Shown: piece by piece, positions 32,348 to 41,832 of the stretch
How positions within the stretch are numbered: position 1 is the first letter of the stretch
Layout of the letters: the number at the start of each line of letters is the position of its first letter
Assembly (NCBI GenBank): GCA_019634635.1
Contig: JAHCBB010000010.1
Coordinates: 62,001-126,000, forward strand
Reading direction: 5' to 3'
DNA: 64,000 nucleotides
Origin: Verrucomicrobiia bacterium
GTDB taxonomy: Bacteria; Verrucomicrobiota; Verrucomicrobiia; Limisphaerales; UBA9464
Notes under the pieces: generated by a model
Databases searched by the model: none
What the model was told of the DNA's origin: nothing
The model's input: only the letters and a program-made list of their open reading frames with translations
Program-made: the position numbers and the translations under genes

Positions 32348-34999
32348 ATGACGGTTCCTCCGTCTGACATCGTCTCCAGCTCCGGGGTGCCGCCCTTTGA
32401 TCCGGATGCGTTGGAACGTTCGATCTCCAGCCGGCTGGAGCGGGTTGCGGCCGCCGTGCCGGAACGACCCGCCGTGGTGACCCTGGATCGCCTGTGGACC
32501 TATCGGGAGTTGCTGGGGGAGGTCCGCCGGCGTGCCGCGCTGGCGGACGAGGTCCCGGCGTCGTCCACCGGATGCGGCGCCTATCTGGTGGATCATTCCC
32601 CTGAAATGGTGTTCTGCGCACTGGGGATCGTCGCCTCCGGCCGGGCCGGCCTGGGCATCCATCCCGGGCAACCGGCGTCGGCGCAGCGGTCCATTCTTGA
32701 AGACGCCGCCCCGGAGCTCCTGTTGACGACCGCCGGTCTCGAGGCGCGTGCCCGGGAAATCACGGCGGGCACATCCTGCCGCGTGGTCCGTTGCGACGAG
32801 TCGCCTGCCGTCCGGTCCGGTGCGTCCGCATTTTCCGCCCGGTCCGGAGGGGACCCGGCGGCGCTCTTCTACACTTCGGGTTCGACCGGCCGGCCCAAGG
32901 GCCTGGTGAAATCGCATCGGGCGGTGCTGCACCGGGCCTGGCTGGCGGGGAAGGTGGACGGCGTCGGGCCCGCGGACCGCGTATCCCTCATGACGTATGG
33001 AAGCTTTGCCTCGTCGGAGGGCGACTTGTATGGCGCGCTGCTCCACGGTGCCGCCCTCTGCCCGTTCGATCCGGCCGCCGGGGGTCTGTCCCGACTGGAG
33101 GAATGGATCGGGTCGCTGGGGATCACGGTATTGCATCCGCCCGTGCTGCTCTTCCGGCGACTGCTCCAGGGACTTGACCCGGAGCGGACCTTCCCGTCGG
33201 TGCGTCTGGTTGCGCTGGCAGGGGATGTGGTGCGTCCGCAGGACCTCACGCTCTGGCGGCGCCATTTCCGGGCCGATTGCCGCCTGATGCACCGCCTCTC
33301 CACGACCGAGACCGGGATGCTGGCCGTGGAGCCGATCGGACCGGACGACCCGATTCCGACGGAGGTGATTCCCGCGGGTCGCCCGGTTCCCGGGAAGGTG
33401 GTGGAGATTGTGGACCCCTCCGGGAATCCGGTGCCGCCCGGCGTGGAGGGTGGCCTTCGGGTGCGGAGCCGCTACCTGGCGGACGGCTACTGGCGGCGTC
33501 CGGACGGGGTCTTTCCGGAGGTTTCGGTGCCGGGAGAGCCGCCGGGGATCCGGGAATATCGAACCGGGGATCGTGCCCGGTGGTTGCCGGACGGTCGGCT
33601 GGTTTTTCTGGGGCGACGGGATCACCAGGTCAAGTTGCGCGGGTACCGGGTCGAATTGGGCGAGATTGAGGCGGAGATTGCGGCGCTTCCGGACGTTCGT
33701 GAATCGGCAGTCGTGGTGGATCCCCGGGACGACGCCGGCCGGTTGGTGGCCTTCGTGGTCACGGGATCGCCCGGGGGATTTCGTGAGCCGGCGATTCGAG
33801 ACCGGCTGAAGGAGCGCCTCGCCGAATGGAAGATCCCGGCGGAGTTTGTTCGCCTCCCTTCGCTGCCGGTCACGCCCACCGGGAAGGTGGATCGCCGGGC
33901 GCTGGCGTCCTCGTTGCCACCCGCGGGCCCGGTGGCGGTGGCGTCCGGGGTTGACTCGCGCGAGCAGGAGATGGCCGCGCTTTGGGCGCGTGCCCTCGGG
34001 CGGGCCCGTGTGGGAATGCACGACGATTTCAGGGACCTAGGCGGCCACTCCCTCCAGGCCATGCAACTGGTACGGGGGCTGGAGCGGTTGCTCGGGCGAC
34101 CGGTGTCCCTTGCCGCGTTGCTGGCAAATCCCACCGTCAGCCGGTTCGCCGCGTCCCTCGACGGCGACGCCGGCGCTGCGCGGCCCGGGCTGCCTGGTTT
34201 TCGCGGCGCGCCGGCGGGCGTCCCGTGGATCCACGTGCCCGGAGTCCATGGCATCGAGTTCCTTGCGCCGTCGCTGGCGGCGGTCATCGGACGGCATCGT
34301 CCGTACTTCGACGGCCTTCAGTTCCCCGGCCTCGACGACGCGGGCCCCAGGCTCACCCGGGTGGAGGCCATGGCCGCCTCCGTGGTTTCGCAGTTGGGTG
34401 GCCTGTACCCGGAAGGCCCCATTGTTTTCAGCGGTTATTCGTTCGGCGGACTCGTGGCCTACGAGGCGGCGCGGCAGTGGACCGCTCTGGGCCGCGAGGT
34501 GGAGCGGGTGGTGTTGCTGGACACCACGGTTCACGGGGGCCGGCGGCTTCGGTCACCCGGGGAGCACCTGAGCGTCCTGGTCTCCCGGTTTCGGGGGCTG
34601 CCCTGGCGCGCTCGGATCCGGTACCTGGCGTCATTGGGGACCCGGAAGCTCAAGGACTGGGGACGCAAGGCGGCGCGCCGCGTGCCGTTCCGGACCTCCG
34701 ACCGGCGGGATCTTCTGTGGGCCGCGGCCCGCGAAGCCAAGGCCGCATACCGGCCCGGAGCCTTTGCCGGGCCGGTGGACCTGTTGCGGGCGATGCGTCC
34801 GACCACCGCAGACACCGGGCGGTGGGAATACGCGTCCGACAACGGATGGGGCCCGGTATGGCATGAGCGGTTTCGGATCCACCGTGTGGACTGCGATCAT
34901 GAACAACTGTTTTTGGAACCGGTGGCTCCCGTTGTGCTGGCTCTGGTGGAAGGGTTTGCCGCGCCGCGCCGCCGGGCGGTGGGGACTTGGACCGGCTGA
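32348..34999 (+). CDS. NRPS module A-T-TE
   Basis: 883 aa. An adenylation domain (about 15-530) shows LFYTSGSTGRPKG, HRLSTTETG in place of the usual NxYGPTE, EYRTGDRARW, and TPTGKVDRRAL. A carrier domain follows with DLGGHSL (Ser568). The C-terminal 260 residues are a type I thioesterase with GYSFGG (nucleophile Ser698) and a late His in CDHEQLF. There is no condensation domain. At the A4 position the sequence is SFASSEGDL, so the Asp that binds the alpha-amino group in classic NRPS domains is replaced by Ala221. A-T-TE proteins of this build are known in fungi as keto-acid dimerising enzymes. Whether this one condenses, or only loads and releases, cannot be decided. It is certainly co-transcribed with the upstream NRPS gene. 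Confidence 0.92.
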   Translation: MTVPPSDIVSSSGVPPFDPDALERSISSRLERVAAAVPERPAVVTLDRLWTYRELLGEVRRRAALADEVPASSTGCGAYLVDHSPEMVFCALGIVASGRAGLGIHPGQPASAQRSILEDAAPELLLTTAGLEARAREITAGTSCRVVRCDESPAVRSGASAFSARSGGDPAALFYTSGSTGRPKGLVKSHRAVLHRAWLAGKVDGVGPADRVSLMTYGSFASSEGDLYGALLHGAALCPFDPAAGGLSRLEEWIGSLGITVLHPPVLLFRRLLQGLDPERTFPSVRLVALAGDVVRPQDLTLWRRHFRADCRLMHRLSTTETGMLAVEPIGPDDPIPTEVIPAGRPVPGKVVEIVDPSGNPVPPGVEGGLRVRSRYLADGYWRRPDGVFPEVSVPGEPPGIREYRTGDRARWLPDGRLVFLGRRDHQVKLRGYRVELGEIEAEIAALPDVRESAVVVDPRDDAGRLVAFVVTGSPGGFREPAIRDRLKERLAEWKIPAEFVRLPSLPVTPTGKVDRRALASSLPPAGPVAVASGVDSREQEMAALWARALGRARVGMHDDFRDLGGHSLQAMQLVRGLERLLGRPVSLAALLANPTVSRFAASLDGDAGAARPGLPGFRGAPAGVPWIHVPGVHGIEFLAPSLAAVIGRHRPYFDGLQFPGLDDAGPRLTRVEAMAASVVSQLGGLYPEGPIVFSGYSFGGLVAYEAARQWTALGREVERVVLLDTTVHGGRRLRSPGEHLSVLVSRFRGLPWRARIRYLASLGTRKLKDWGRKAARRVPFRTSDRRDLLWAAAREAKAAYRPGAFAGPVDLLRAMRPTTADTGRWEYASDNGWGPVWHERFRIHRVDCDHEQLFLEPVAPVVLALVEGFAAPRRRAVGTWTG

Positions 35000-35240
35000 A
35001 TGACCGTTGAAAGTTCTCGGCATCCCTCCCCCTTCTTTGTACCGTCCTCGGAATCCGTGGCCGGCCGCTTCTGCGGGGCAGGGTGGGGCTTGCGGAGTTG
35101 GCAGAGGGTCCGGCCCGGGTGCGTGTCACCGGCGGGCGGACGGTTACCGAGAACAAAAACAACGAGAAGGCACCGGTGCGATGTCGCGCGTGGCGCGATG
35201 GTGAACGCGGCAGCGAACGGATCCACCGGCAACACTGCGA

Positions 35241-37244
35241 ATGAGTCCACAATTGTTTTCAGATCTGAAGGTCTCCAAGGAGACGAACAAGGCCCTCGAT
35301 CGGCTCGGCCTGGAGGAGGCCACTCCGGTCCAGGCGGCCCTGCTGGCGGCGGTGCAACGGAAACGTGCGGCGGTGGTCGCCGCGCCCGCAGTCTCCGGTC
35401 GCCGGATGGCACTCGCCCTGGCCGCAGTGGAACAGGTGGAATCGGGGGGCCGGGAGGCCGGGGTGCTGATCCTCACCGTCACCCGGGACCGGGCACTGCA
35501 GCTGGCCGCCACCGTGCGTTCCCTGATTTCGGGCCGCAAGAGCCCTGCGTGCGGGGTTCTTGTGGCCGGGCAGAGTGCCGCGCGGCAATCGGCGATTTTG
35601 GAGTCGGGTCCGCTCATCCTGATCGGCACCCCCGGGAGGATTCGCGCGGCCCAGCAGGAGGGCGGTGCCCCCGCGACGGCTGCGGCGTCGGCGGTGCTGC
35701 TTGATGGTGCGGACGACCTGCTGGATACCGGCTTCGAGCCGGAGGTGCGCGCCGTTCTTGCCGCGGGCGACCGCGAACGGCCCATCCTCGCGGTCACGAC
35801 CTTCATTTCGCGGGAGGTCGAGGCTTTGGCCGGGGAGTTTTGTCCGGATGCCGACCGCGTGGTGATTGGGCCGCCCGCCGAGCCGCTGCTGCCCCTCACC
35901 TGGTATGACGTGGATGCGTCCCTCCGGTTGACCGCCCTGTCGCTGCTGGCCGATCGTCACCAAGTCCAGCGCGGCCTGGTGTTCACCGCGACGGCGCCGA
36001 TTGCCGAGGAACTCGCCGGGCGGCTCCTGGTCGCCGGGTATGCTGCGGAAGCGATCGTACCCGGACTGACCGCCGCCGCGCGGGAGCGGGCGCTCAAGAA
36101 GTTTCGCGCGGGGGATGTGCTCTTCCTGGTGGGAACCGAATCCGGATTTCGCGGCGTCGAGACCGAGGGGGCCGACGTGCTGGTGCACCACGGCTGGCCA
36201 GCCGACGACGGAGTGCTGCCGGAACGCCACACCCGGCTCCGGGCGGGCGGTCAGGCCTTTGCACTGGTCAGTGGACGGGAACTCATTCGCGCTCGGGCCT
36301 ACAGCCGCCGTGGGTCTCCCGCCCGGATGGGGCGTCTGCCCGTGCTCGCCGAAATCCCGGAACTGCGGCTCCAGACGAGCCTGTCGCGGATTCGCGAGGC
36401 GCTCGAGGTGCGCAATCCGGCGGCCTGCCGGACGATTGTGGACCTCTTGATCGCCGATGGATTCGATCCGGCGGTGGTTGCCGGAGCCGCCATCCGCCTG
36501 CTGGGACCGCCTGCGCTGCCGCCGCAGGCCGTGCCCGCACCCCTGCCTGTACCCGCACCCGCACCCGCGACGGCCACGGCAGAGCCGGTCGCCCGGGGGG
36601 AGGTATCCGCAGATGTGTCGGCGGACCCCGCCGCCTACGAGGGAGTGCCGATGGACGAGGGGACGGATTGGTCTCCGGGGATTTCGGACGCTCCTCCCGG
36701 AGATGGCGCCGGCAATGGCGCTGGTGATGGTGCCGGCGATGGTTCGGGAGAGGTCTCTCCGGATGAGGGATACGAATATTCGGGGGGAGCCTATTCGGCG
36801 GATCAGGGGTACGTCATCACGGATAATGTCTCCGAGGACGGCGTTGTGTACCCGCCCGGTGCCAATTTTGGAGATGAGGGCGGCTCGGATTACGGCTTCA
36901 GTGGTGGTGGTGGGGGCGGGGAACGACGACGTGGACCGCGTCGCGAGCGTGAACGCGGGGGGCGCGCACGGGGACGTGGTGGTGAGGGCGGCGGGGCCAT
37001 GAGTCCGGGGATGAAGCGGCTCTGGCTCAATGTGGGGCGCATGGACCGCATCCAGCCCAAGGACATTGTGGGATGCATCCTCGGGGAAAGCGGCGTTCCC
37101 CCGGTGTCCGTGGGACGCGTCCAGTTGTTCGAACGGCACTCGCTTGTGGATGTGTCGCTGTCGTTCGAATCCCAGATTCTGGAGGCGTTGAACCGCGCCG
37201 TGGTTCGGGGTCGGAAGCTCAAGGCCAAGATCGCCGCCTATTGA
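35241..37244 (+). CDS. DEAD-box helicase-like protein with degenerate ATPase motifs and DbpA-type RNA-binding end
   Basis: 667 aa. The overall plan is that of a DeaD/CsdA RNA helicase: a Q-motif region (FSDLKVSKETNKAL, then TPVQ), two RecA-like domains and a C-terminal DbpA RNA-binding domain (LWLNVGRMDRIQPKDIVGCI). The catalytic motifs are all altered. Motif I reads APAVSGRR (no GKT, residues 48-55), motif II DGAD instead of DEAD (155-158), motif III VTTF instead of SAT, motif VI HTRLRAG instead of HRxGRxGR. TPGR (130-133) survives. A low-complexity linker follows (Pro-Ala repeats, then GDGAGNGAGDGAGDGSG, then Asp/Tyr-rich and Arg/Gly-rich parts). It is probably an RNA-binding protein without ATPase. 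A 241-base leader separates it from the NRPS genes. Confidence 0.85.
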   Translation: MSPQLFSDLKVSKETNKALDRLGLEEATPVQAALLAAVQRKRAAVVAAPAVSGRRMALALAAVEQVESGGREAGVLILTVTRDRALQLAATVRSLISGRKSPACGVLVAGQSAARQSAILESGPLILIGTPGRIRAAQQEGGAPATAAASAVLLDGADDLLDTGFEPEVRAVLAAGDRERPILAVTTFISREVEALAGEFCPDADRVVIGPPAEPLLPLTWYDVDASLRLTALSLLADRHQVQRGLVFTATAPIAEELAGRLLVAGYAAEAIVPGLTAAARERALKKFRAGDVLFLVGTESGFRGVETEGADVLVHHGWPADDGVLPERHTRLRAGGQAFALVSGRELIRARAYSRRGSPARMGRLPVLAEIPELRLQTSLSRIREALEVRNPAACRTIVDLLIADGFDPAVVAGAAIRLLGPPALPPQAVPAPLPVPAPAPATATAEPVARGEVSADVSADPAAYEGVPMDEGTDWSPGISDAPPGDGAGNGAGDGAGDGSGEVSPDEGYEYSGGAYSADQGYVITDNVSEDGVVYPPGANFGDEGGSDYGFSGGGGGGERRRGPRRERERGGRARGRGGEGGGAMSPGMKRLWLNVGRMDRIQPKDIVGCILGESGVPPVSVGRVQLFERHSLVDVSLSFESQILEALNRAVVRGRKLKAKIAAY

Positions 37245-37302
37245 AGGGGGTGATTCGGCGCCTCGCGTCCGGCGGGCTTTGGATCGGGAACTCCACCACC
37301 TT

Positions 37303-38997
37303 ATGACCCGCCTGGCGCTTGTCCTCCTGGCCGCGGTGGCCTTGGGGCCCGCGTCGCGCGCGGAGCCGCGTCCCCCAGTGGGGGAGCGGGAGCTCCGGTT
37401 CTGGATGGAGACGATGGTCGTGGACCATGGGTACTCCGCGGCGGAGATCCAGGCAGCCACCGGCCTCCCGGTGGGGGAGGTCCCGGAACTGCTCGCCCGC
37501 CTGGGACTCGCGGATCGTGGTGTGACCCCGGGGGTCCCGGGAGGCGGGGAGATCCGGGTGCGGCCGTATCCGGGCGGACGCCACCCACGGCTGGGTTTTT
37601 TTGACGGCGCGGTGGAGCCGCAGCGGGAGACCAAACTCAGCGTATTCGCGCCGTGGGCGGGCGGGGGCTATGTGGTCGTGGATGTCCCGGAAGCGATCTG
37701 GAGCCATCGCGGCCTTGAGTACCTTGCCCACACCCACATTCCGACCCTCTGGGAACGGCGCGGGATTCCTCTCGAGCCGCGGGAATGGAGCCGCAGGGCG
37801 GATGGCTCTTGGTCCACCGTGCGCACCCTTCCGGACGGTGTGGCGTTTGGCGTGCGCGCCCGGCCTGTGGCCGATGGTGTCCGGTTCCGATGGTGGGTGC
37901 GCAATGGTTCGGACCAGGTCCTCCGCGAGGTGCGGGCGCAGGTGTGCGTGATGCTGGGCAGGGCCACGGGATTCGAGGCGCAACGTTCGGATGGCAAATT
38001 CCTCGAGGCCCCGTTTGCCTCTGCAAGCGACGGATCGGGACGACGCTGGATCCTGACCGCCTGGGAGGGTTTGCATCGTGTCTGGGAGAATCCACCGGTG
38101 CCGTGCATCCACGCCGATCCCCGCCTCGACGACCTGCCTCCGGGCGTCGAACGGTCCGCCTGGGGTGGCCTTTGGTTTTACGAGGGCGATGACCCTTCCG
38201 GCGCCCGGGCGGCGCGGTTGGCCTCCCTGCGGGAGTTCGTGGCGGAGGACTCCTCCCGGTCCCGGCCGCTGGACGCCGTTCCCGACAAGCTCGTGGTGCT
38301 CACCTTTGACGACTCCGTGGCGTCCCACGCCACGGAGGTTGCACCCCGGCTCCGACGCCACGGGTTTGGGGCCACGTTCTTCATCACGGAGGGGTTCTCA
38401 TTCCGGACAAACAAGACGGACTACATGACGTGGGAGCAGATTGCCGCGTTGCATCGGGACGGCTTTGAGATTGGCAACCACACGGCGACGCATCTTCCGG
38501 TGACGGCGGACACTCTCGGGCGGTTGCGCCAGGAAGTGGAGTCCATTGCCGCGCGGTGCGAGGCCCACGGCATCCCGAGACCGGTCAGTTTTGCCTACCC
38601 GGGAAACGCCATCCATCCGGGAGCCCTGCCGCTGCTGCGAGACCTGGGTATCCAGTTTGCCCGGCGTGGCGGGCAGCCGGAGCGGGAGTATCGGGAGGGA
38701 CTTGGGGTGCTCTATGATCCGGCGGAAGACCACCCCTTGCTGATTCCCACGGCGGGTGACGCCCGACCCGACTGGGCGTTGAAGGATCTGGAACGAGCTG
38801 TTTCCGGGGCGGAGCGGGGGCGGATTGCCGTGCTTCAGTTTCACGGGGTGCCGGATCGGGAGCACCCGTGGGTCCACACTCCGGTGGAGCGGTTTGAGGA
38901 ATATCTGGAATGGCTTGCTGCCAACGGCTATCGCTGCATCGCCCTGCGAGATTTGGGGCGCTTTGTGGATCCGTTGGATGCCCCTGCGGATCCCTAG
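37303..38997 (+). CDS. Secreted polysaccharide deacetylase family protein
   Basis: 564 aa from the ATG at 37303, which gives a normal signal peptide (TRLALVLLAAVALGPASRAE). An unassigned N-terminal part of about 320 residues contains beta-rich stretches. The C-terminal third is a NodB homology domain: LVVLTFDDSVASHATEVAP (motif 1, the Asp pair), FEIGNHTATH (metal His residues of motif 2), SFAYPGN (motif 3) and LQFHGVPD (motif 5 His). Such enzymes remove acetyl groups from chitin-type or peptidoglycan sugars outside the cell. The substrate is not predictable. It starts 58 bases after the DEAD-box-like gene. Confidence 0.85.
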   Translation: MTRLALVLLAAVALGPASRAEPRPPVGERELRFWMETMVVDHGYSAAEIQAATGLPVGEVPELLARLGLADRGVTPGVPGGGEIRVRPYPGGRHPRLGFFDGAVEPQRETKLSVFAPWAGGGYVVVDVPEAIWSHRGLEYLAHTHIPTLWERRGIPLEPREWSRRADGSWSTVRTLPDGVAFGVRARPVADGVRFRWWVRNGSDQVLREVRAQVCVMLGRATGFEAQRSDGKFLEAPFASASDGSGRRWILTAWEGLHRVWENPPVPCIHADPRLDDLPPGVERSAWGGLWFYEGDDPSGARAARLASLREFVAEDSSRSRPLDAVPDKLVVLTFDDSVASHATEVAPRLRRHGFGATFFITEGFSFRTNKTDYMTWEQIAALHRDGFEIGNHTATHLPVTADTLGRLRQEVESIAARCEAHGIPRPVSFAYPGNAIHPGALPLLRDLGIQFARRGGQPEREYREGLGVLYDPAEDHPLLIPTAGDARPDWALKDLERAVSGAERGRIAVLQFHGVPDREHPWVHTPVERFEEYLEWLAANGYRCIALRDLGRFVDPLDAPADP

Positions 38998-39157
38998 GGG
39001 GTGATCGAGCGCCGCCGGGCGGCTGCGGCCGGAGAATGAGGGCTCCGCGGCGGGAGGAGGCGCACCGGCATCGCCGAGGAGGCCCGCGCCCGAGACGGGG
39101 GCAGTCGCGGTGCTGTGCCTCAGGAGGTTGGGGTCGCGGTCGGCCGGGTGCGACCCA

Positions 39158-40657
39158 TCAGGTTTCCTCTGCGTGCTGTGATGGTTCGGGCAGCCAGCGG
39201 GTCAGCAGGGCGCCGACCAGTGCGTAGCCCCCGGCCACCAGGGCGCCGGTGATCGCGATCTTGACCGGGTCGGGCGGGGTGGCCTTGGAAAAAGTGAGGG
39301 TGAGCCACGCGGCGGCAGTGCCCAGGACGCGTCCGCCAATGTTCGCAGCAAAACTTTCCCCGGTGCCGCGCAGGTGAACGGGAAACACGAGGGGGATGTA
39401 GTTCCCCCAAAAGCTGAACTGCGAGACAGTGAACAGCCCTGCGATGAAGATGCCGATCTTGATGGCCGGCAGGGTGTCGGGACGGGTCAGGGCGCCGGAG
39501 ATCCACCAGAAGAGCAGGGGGACGAACAGCAGTGCGGGCAGCTGGAAACAGCGCAGAAGGGCGCGCCGGCTCAGGATGCGTACGGCCAGCAACGCGAGCA
39601 GGAAGCGCCCGCAGAGACCTCCAATTTCCTGCCAGATGGTCACCCGGGCAACCGCTTCGTCCGTGGCATTGCCGCCAATCTGCCGAAGGCGTCGGGCGTC
39701 AGGCACCGGATCACCGGCAGCAGCAGCCGATGCGACCGCTTCGTCCTGGGCCGCCCTGGCCGTCGCGAGCATTGCCGCATGTCCCTTGGGCCCCCCAAGG
39801 ATCTGGGGCAACTGCTGGATCGCGCCGAAGGCGATGCCGTAACTGGCGGCAAACACCAGGGTGGTGACCACGGTGGACCGGATCAGTTGCGGACTGAACA
39901 GTTCGGCGATGGACGGGCGTCGGAGCGTGCCCGAGGCCTTCTTGCGGGCCCAAACGGGGGATTCTGGCAGGAAGGGGCGGATCGCGATCAGCGGCAGTGC
40001 CGGAATGACCCCGGAGACCAGGGTGTAGCGCCAAGCCTCGTGGTTACCATGGATTGCCGGCAGGTCCATGGCCAGCCGGGCCGCCAGCACGTTTGCGGCC
40101 CCGACCAGCAGGCCTCCCAGCGAGGAGAACGCCTGGGTGTAGCCCAGCACCTTTTCCCGCTGAATCGGGTTCGGGAACAGTTCGGCCAGCCACGCCACTG
40201 CCGCGACAAACTCCACGCAGACTCCAATGAAGACCAGGCAGCGCAGGAACAGGAGTTGCGGAAGCGACGTGGCGAAGCCGGCTGAAAACGCGGCGAAGGC
40301 ATAGAGCAGGATGCTGAACGTCAGGACGCGGCGGCGCCCGAGCCGGTCCGTCAGATACCCTCCCAGCAGTCCGAAGACGCCTCCCGCCAGGGCCGGCACG
40401 AAGAACAGCATGCGCGCCCACCGCACGTATTCCGGACCGCCTGGCGCCCACAGTGCCGCCGCGTCTGCCGGTGACATGCCTCCCTCCACCAGGGCCTGCA
40501 CCAGCGGCGCGCTCAATGCCGCAATCGCCGGCTTCACAATCAGCGGCAGCATCAGCAGCTCATAGATGTCAAAGGCAAACCCGATCGCAGCGATGATGCA
40601 GATCAACCACTCAACGGTCCCCAACCGCTTCGGCGCCACCCCTCCGCCTGGATTCAT
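39158..40657 (-). CDS. MFS transporter
   Basis: 499 aa with about twelve hydrophobic segments. The major facilitator signature between segments 2 and 3 is present (GGYLTDRLGRRRVLTFS), as is the second-half counterpart with FLPESPVWARKKA after segment 6. A loop of about 70 residues (rich in Ala and Asp, ARAAQDEAVASAAAAGDP) interrupts the second half, which is longer than usual. The sequence resembles the sugar or organic acid porter side of the superfamily, but the substrate is unknown. It stands alone on the minus strand and is 58 bases upstream of the TPR membrane protein stop. Confidence 0.85.
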   Translation of the reverse strand: MNPGGGVAPKRLGTVEWLICIIAAIGFAFDIYELLMLPLIVKPAIAALSAPLVQALVEGGMSPADAAALWAPGGPEYVRWARMLFFVPALAGGVFGLLGGYLTDRLGRRRVLTFSILLYAFAAFSAGFATSLPQLLFLRCLVFIGVCVEFVAAVAWLAELFPNPIQREKVLGYTQAFSSLGGLLVGAANVLAARLAMDLPAIHGNHEAWRYTLVSGVIPALPLIAIRPFLPESPVWARKKASGTLRRPSIAELFSPQLIRSTVVTTLVFAASYGIAFGAIQQLPQILGGPKGHAAMLATARAAQDEAVASAAAAGDPVPDARRLRQIGGNATDEAVARVTIWQEIGGLCGRFLLALLAVRILSRRALLRCFQLPALLFVPLLFWWISGALTRPDTLPAIKIGIFIAGLFTVSQFSFWGNYIPLVFPVHLRGTGESFAANIGGRVLGTAAAWLTLTFSKATPPDPVKIAITGALVAGGYALVGALLTRWLPEPSQHAEET

Positions 40658-40714
40658 ACGTACGCGTAGGAAATCACCGGAGGGCGTATCGGCGCAACCG
40701 TCAACTGAGGGTGG

Positions 40715-41650
40715 CTACTTCTTGGGGCGAAACCCGCGGGGCAGGTGCGACTCCGGGGGCGGTGGTTCGGTGGGTGGCGGGGCGGGGTCCTCGGCTGCGG
40801 CGGGTTCGGGGGTGACATCCGGCTCGGGTGCCGCCTCCTGGGGTTCAGGAATCCCGAGCCGGCTTCTGGCTTTCTTTGCAGCGCCGGTCTCGGGGTACTC
40901 GTTGACGATTCGTTCGAGCAGGGCAAGGGCCTTCGCGGGTTGGTTGAGCCGGCCGGAGTACAGGTTCGACAGTCGAACCGCCGTCCATCCCCACTTTTCC
41001 CGGGGCAACCGCCGGGTCAGTACTTCCTGAAGTTCCAGGGCGGCGGCGAGGTGATTGCCGAGGTCCTTTTCGTAAATCTCAGCGATTCGGAGGGCGACAT
41101 GCTGTTCGCGCGGGTTCTTGGCGAGGTATTCCCGCATCAGCGAAATGGCATCGAGATGATTGCCCTTGGACCATTCCTCCTCGGCCTTTTCATACTCCGG
41201 ATCCTTCCGCTCGACCCAGTCTTCGGCCATCACCGCGCGTCCGGCCCGGTTTCCGAGGTATTGCGAAAGGTCCCAGGCCGCGAGGCCTCCCAGGGCGAGG
41301 AAGAAAAGCACGAACAACCCGAGTGAACGCACCGAGTCCGAACGTCGCTTGCCCGCCGGGACCGGCAGCCGGGAAGGTGCAGGGTTTGTGGACCCGGGCG
41401 GTGCACTGATTCCGGCATTGGTCCCGGTCAGGGAAGCCTCCGGGACCGGGTTGGTGGCCGCAGGCGTATCGGACCCCGTCAGTGCATTCGTCTCCGGTGT
41501 CGCGGGCGTGGGCGCGGGAAGGTCGGCCGGGGAATCTGCCATTGCCGGCATCTCCGGAATCGCCTCATAGGCATCGCGGAAGCGGCCAAAAAAATAGCCC
41601 GCAAGCAGCAAGAGCAGGAGGTACAGGCTGATGCGGACGACGAGCTTCAT
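40715..41650 (-). CDS. TPR-containing membrane protein
   Basis: 311 aa from the ATG at the complement of 41648-41650. It has a hydrophobic segment at residues about 5-20 (VVRISLYLLLLLLAGYFFG), a Pro/Ala/Thr-rich linker, a second membrane segment (SLGLFVLFFLALGGLAAWDL, near 115-135), and then a TPR region: EEWSKGNHLDAISLMREYLA, NHLAAALELQEVL, NQPAKALALLERIVNEYP. The tail is Pro/Glu-rich. TPR domains bind proteins, so it may be a scaffold at the inner membrane. It lies after a stem-loop that could end the upstream coaB transcript and before the MFS gene on the same strand. Confidence 0.75.
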   Translation of the reverse strand: MKLVVRISLYLLLLLLAGYFFGRFRDAYEAIPEMPAMADSPADLPAPTPATPETNALTGSDTPAATNPVPEASLTGTNAGISAPPGSTNPAPSRLPVPAGKRRSDSVRSLGLFVLFFLALGGLAAWDLSQYLGNRAGRAVMAEDWVERKDPEYEKAEEEWSKGNHLDAISLMREYLAKNPREQHVALRIAEIYEKDLGNHLAAALELQEVLTRRLPREKWGWTAVRLSNLYSGRLNQPAKALALLERIVNEYPETGAAKKARSRLGIPEPQEAAPEPDVTPEPAAAEDPAPPPTEPPPPESHLPRGFRPKK

Positions 41651-41732
41651 GTGCCAGGCACGCAAGAGGCGCGCAAGTGTTCTAGCAGACCCAGACAGCC
41701 GGCGGAAGCCCTGGATTTTAATGGGGAGCGGC

Positions 41733-41760
41733 GTCAGTCGGCCCGCCGCGGCGGACTGAC
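41733..41760 (-). terminator. Possible terminator hairpin after coaB
   Basis: An inverted repeat GTCAGTC (41733-41739) and GACTGAC (41754-41760), extended by three more pairs after one mismatch. It lies 73 bases after the coaB stop on the minus strand. A short AT-rich run (ATTAAAAT) follows some bases later, but there is no proper T-tract, so the call is weak. Confidence 0.4.
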
Positions 41761-41832
41761 CGGGGTTCCGGGTCGGGGGCTGGGCTCCAACACCTCAACC
41801 TGGCCTCGCCTTCCTCCGGGCGGCCGGCCGAT

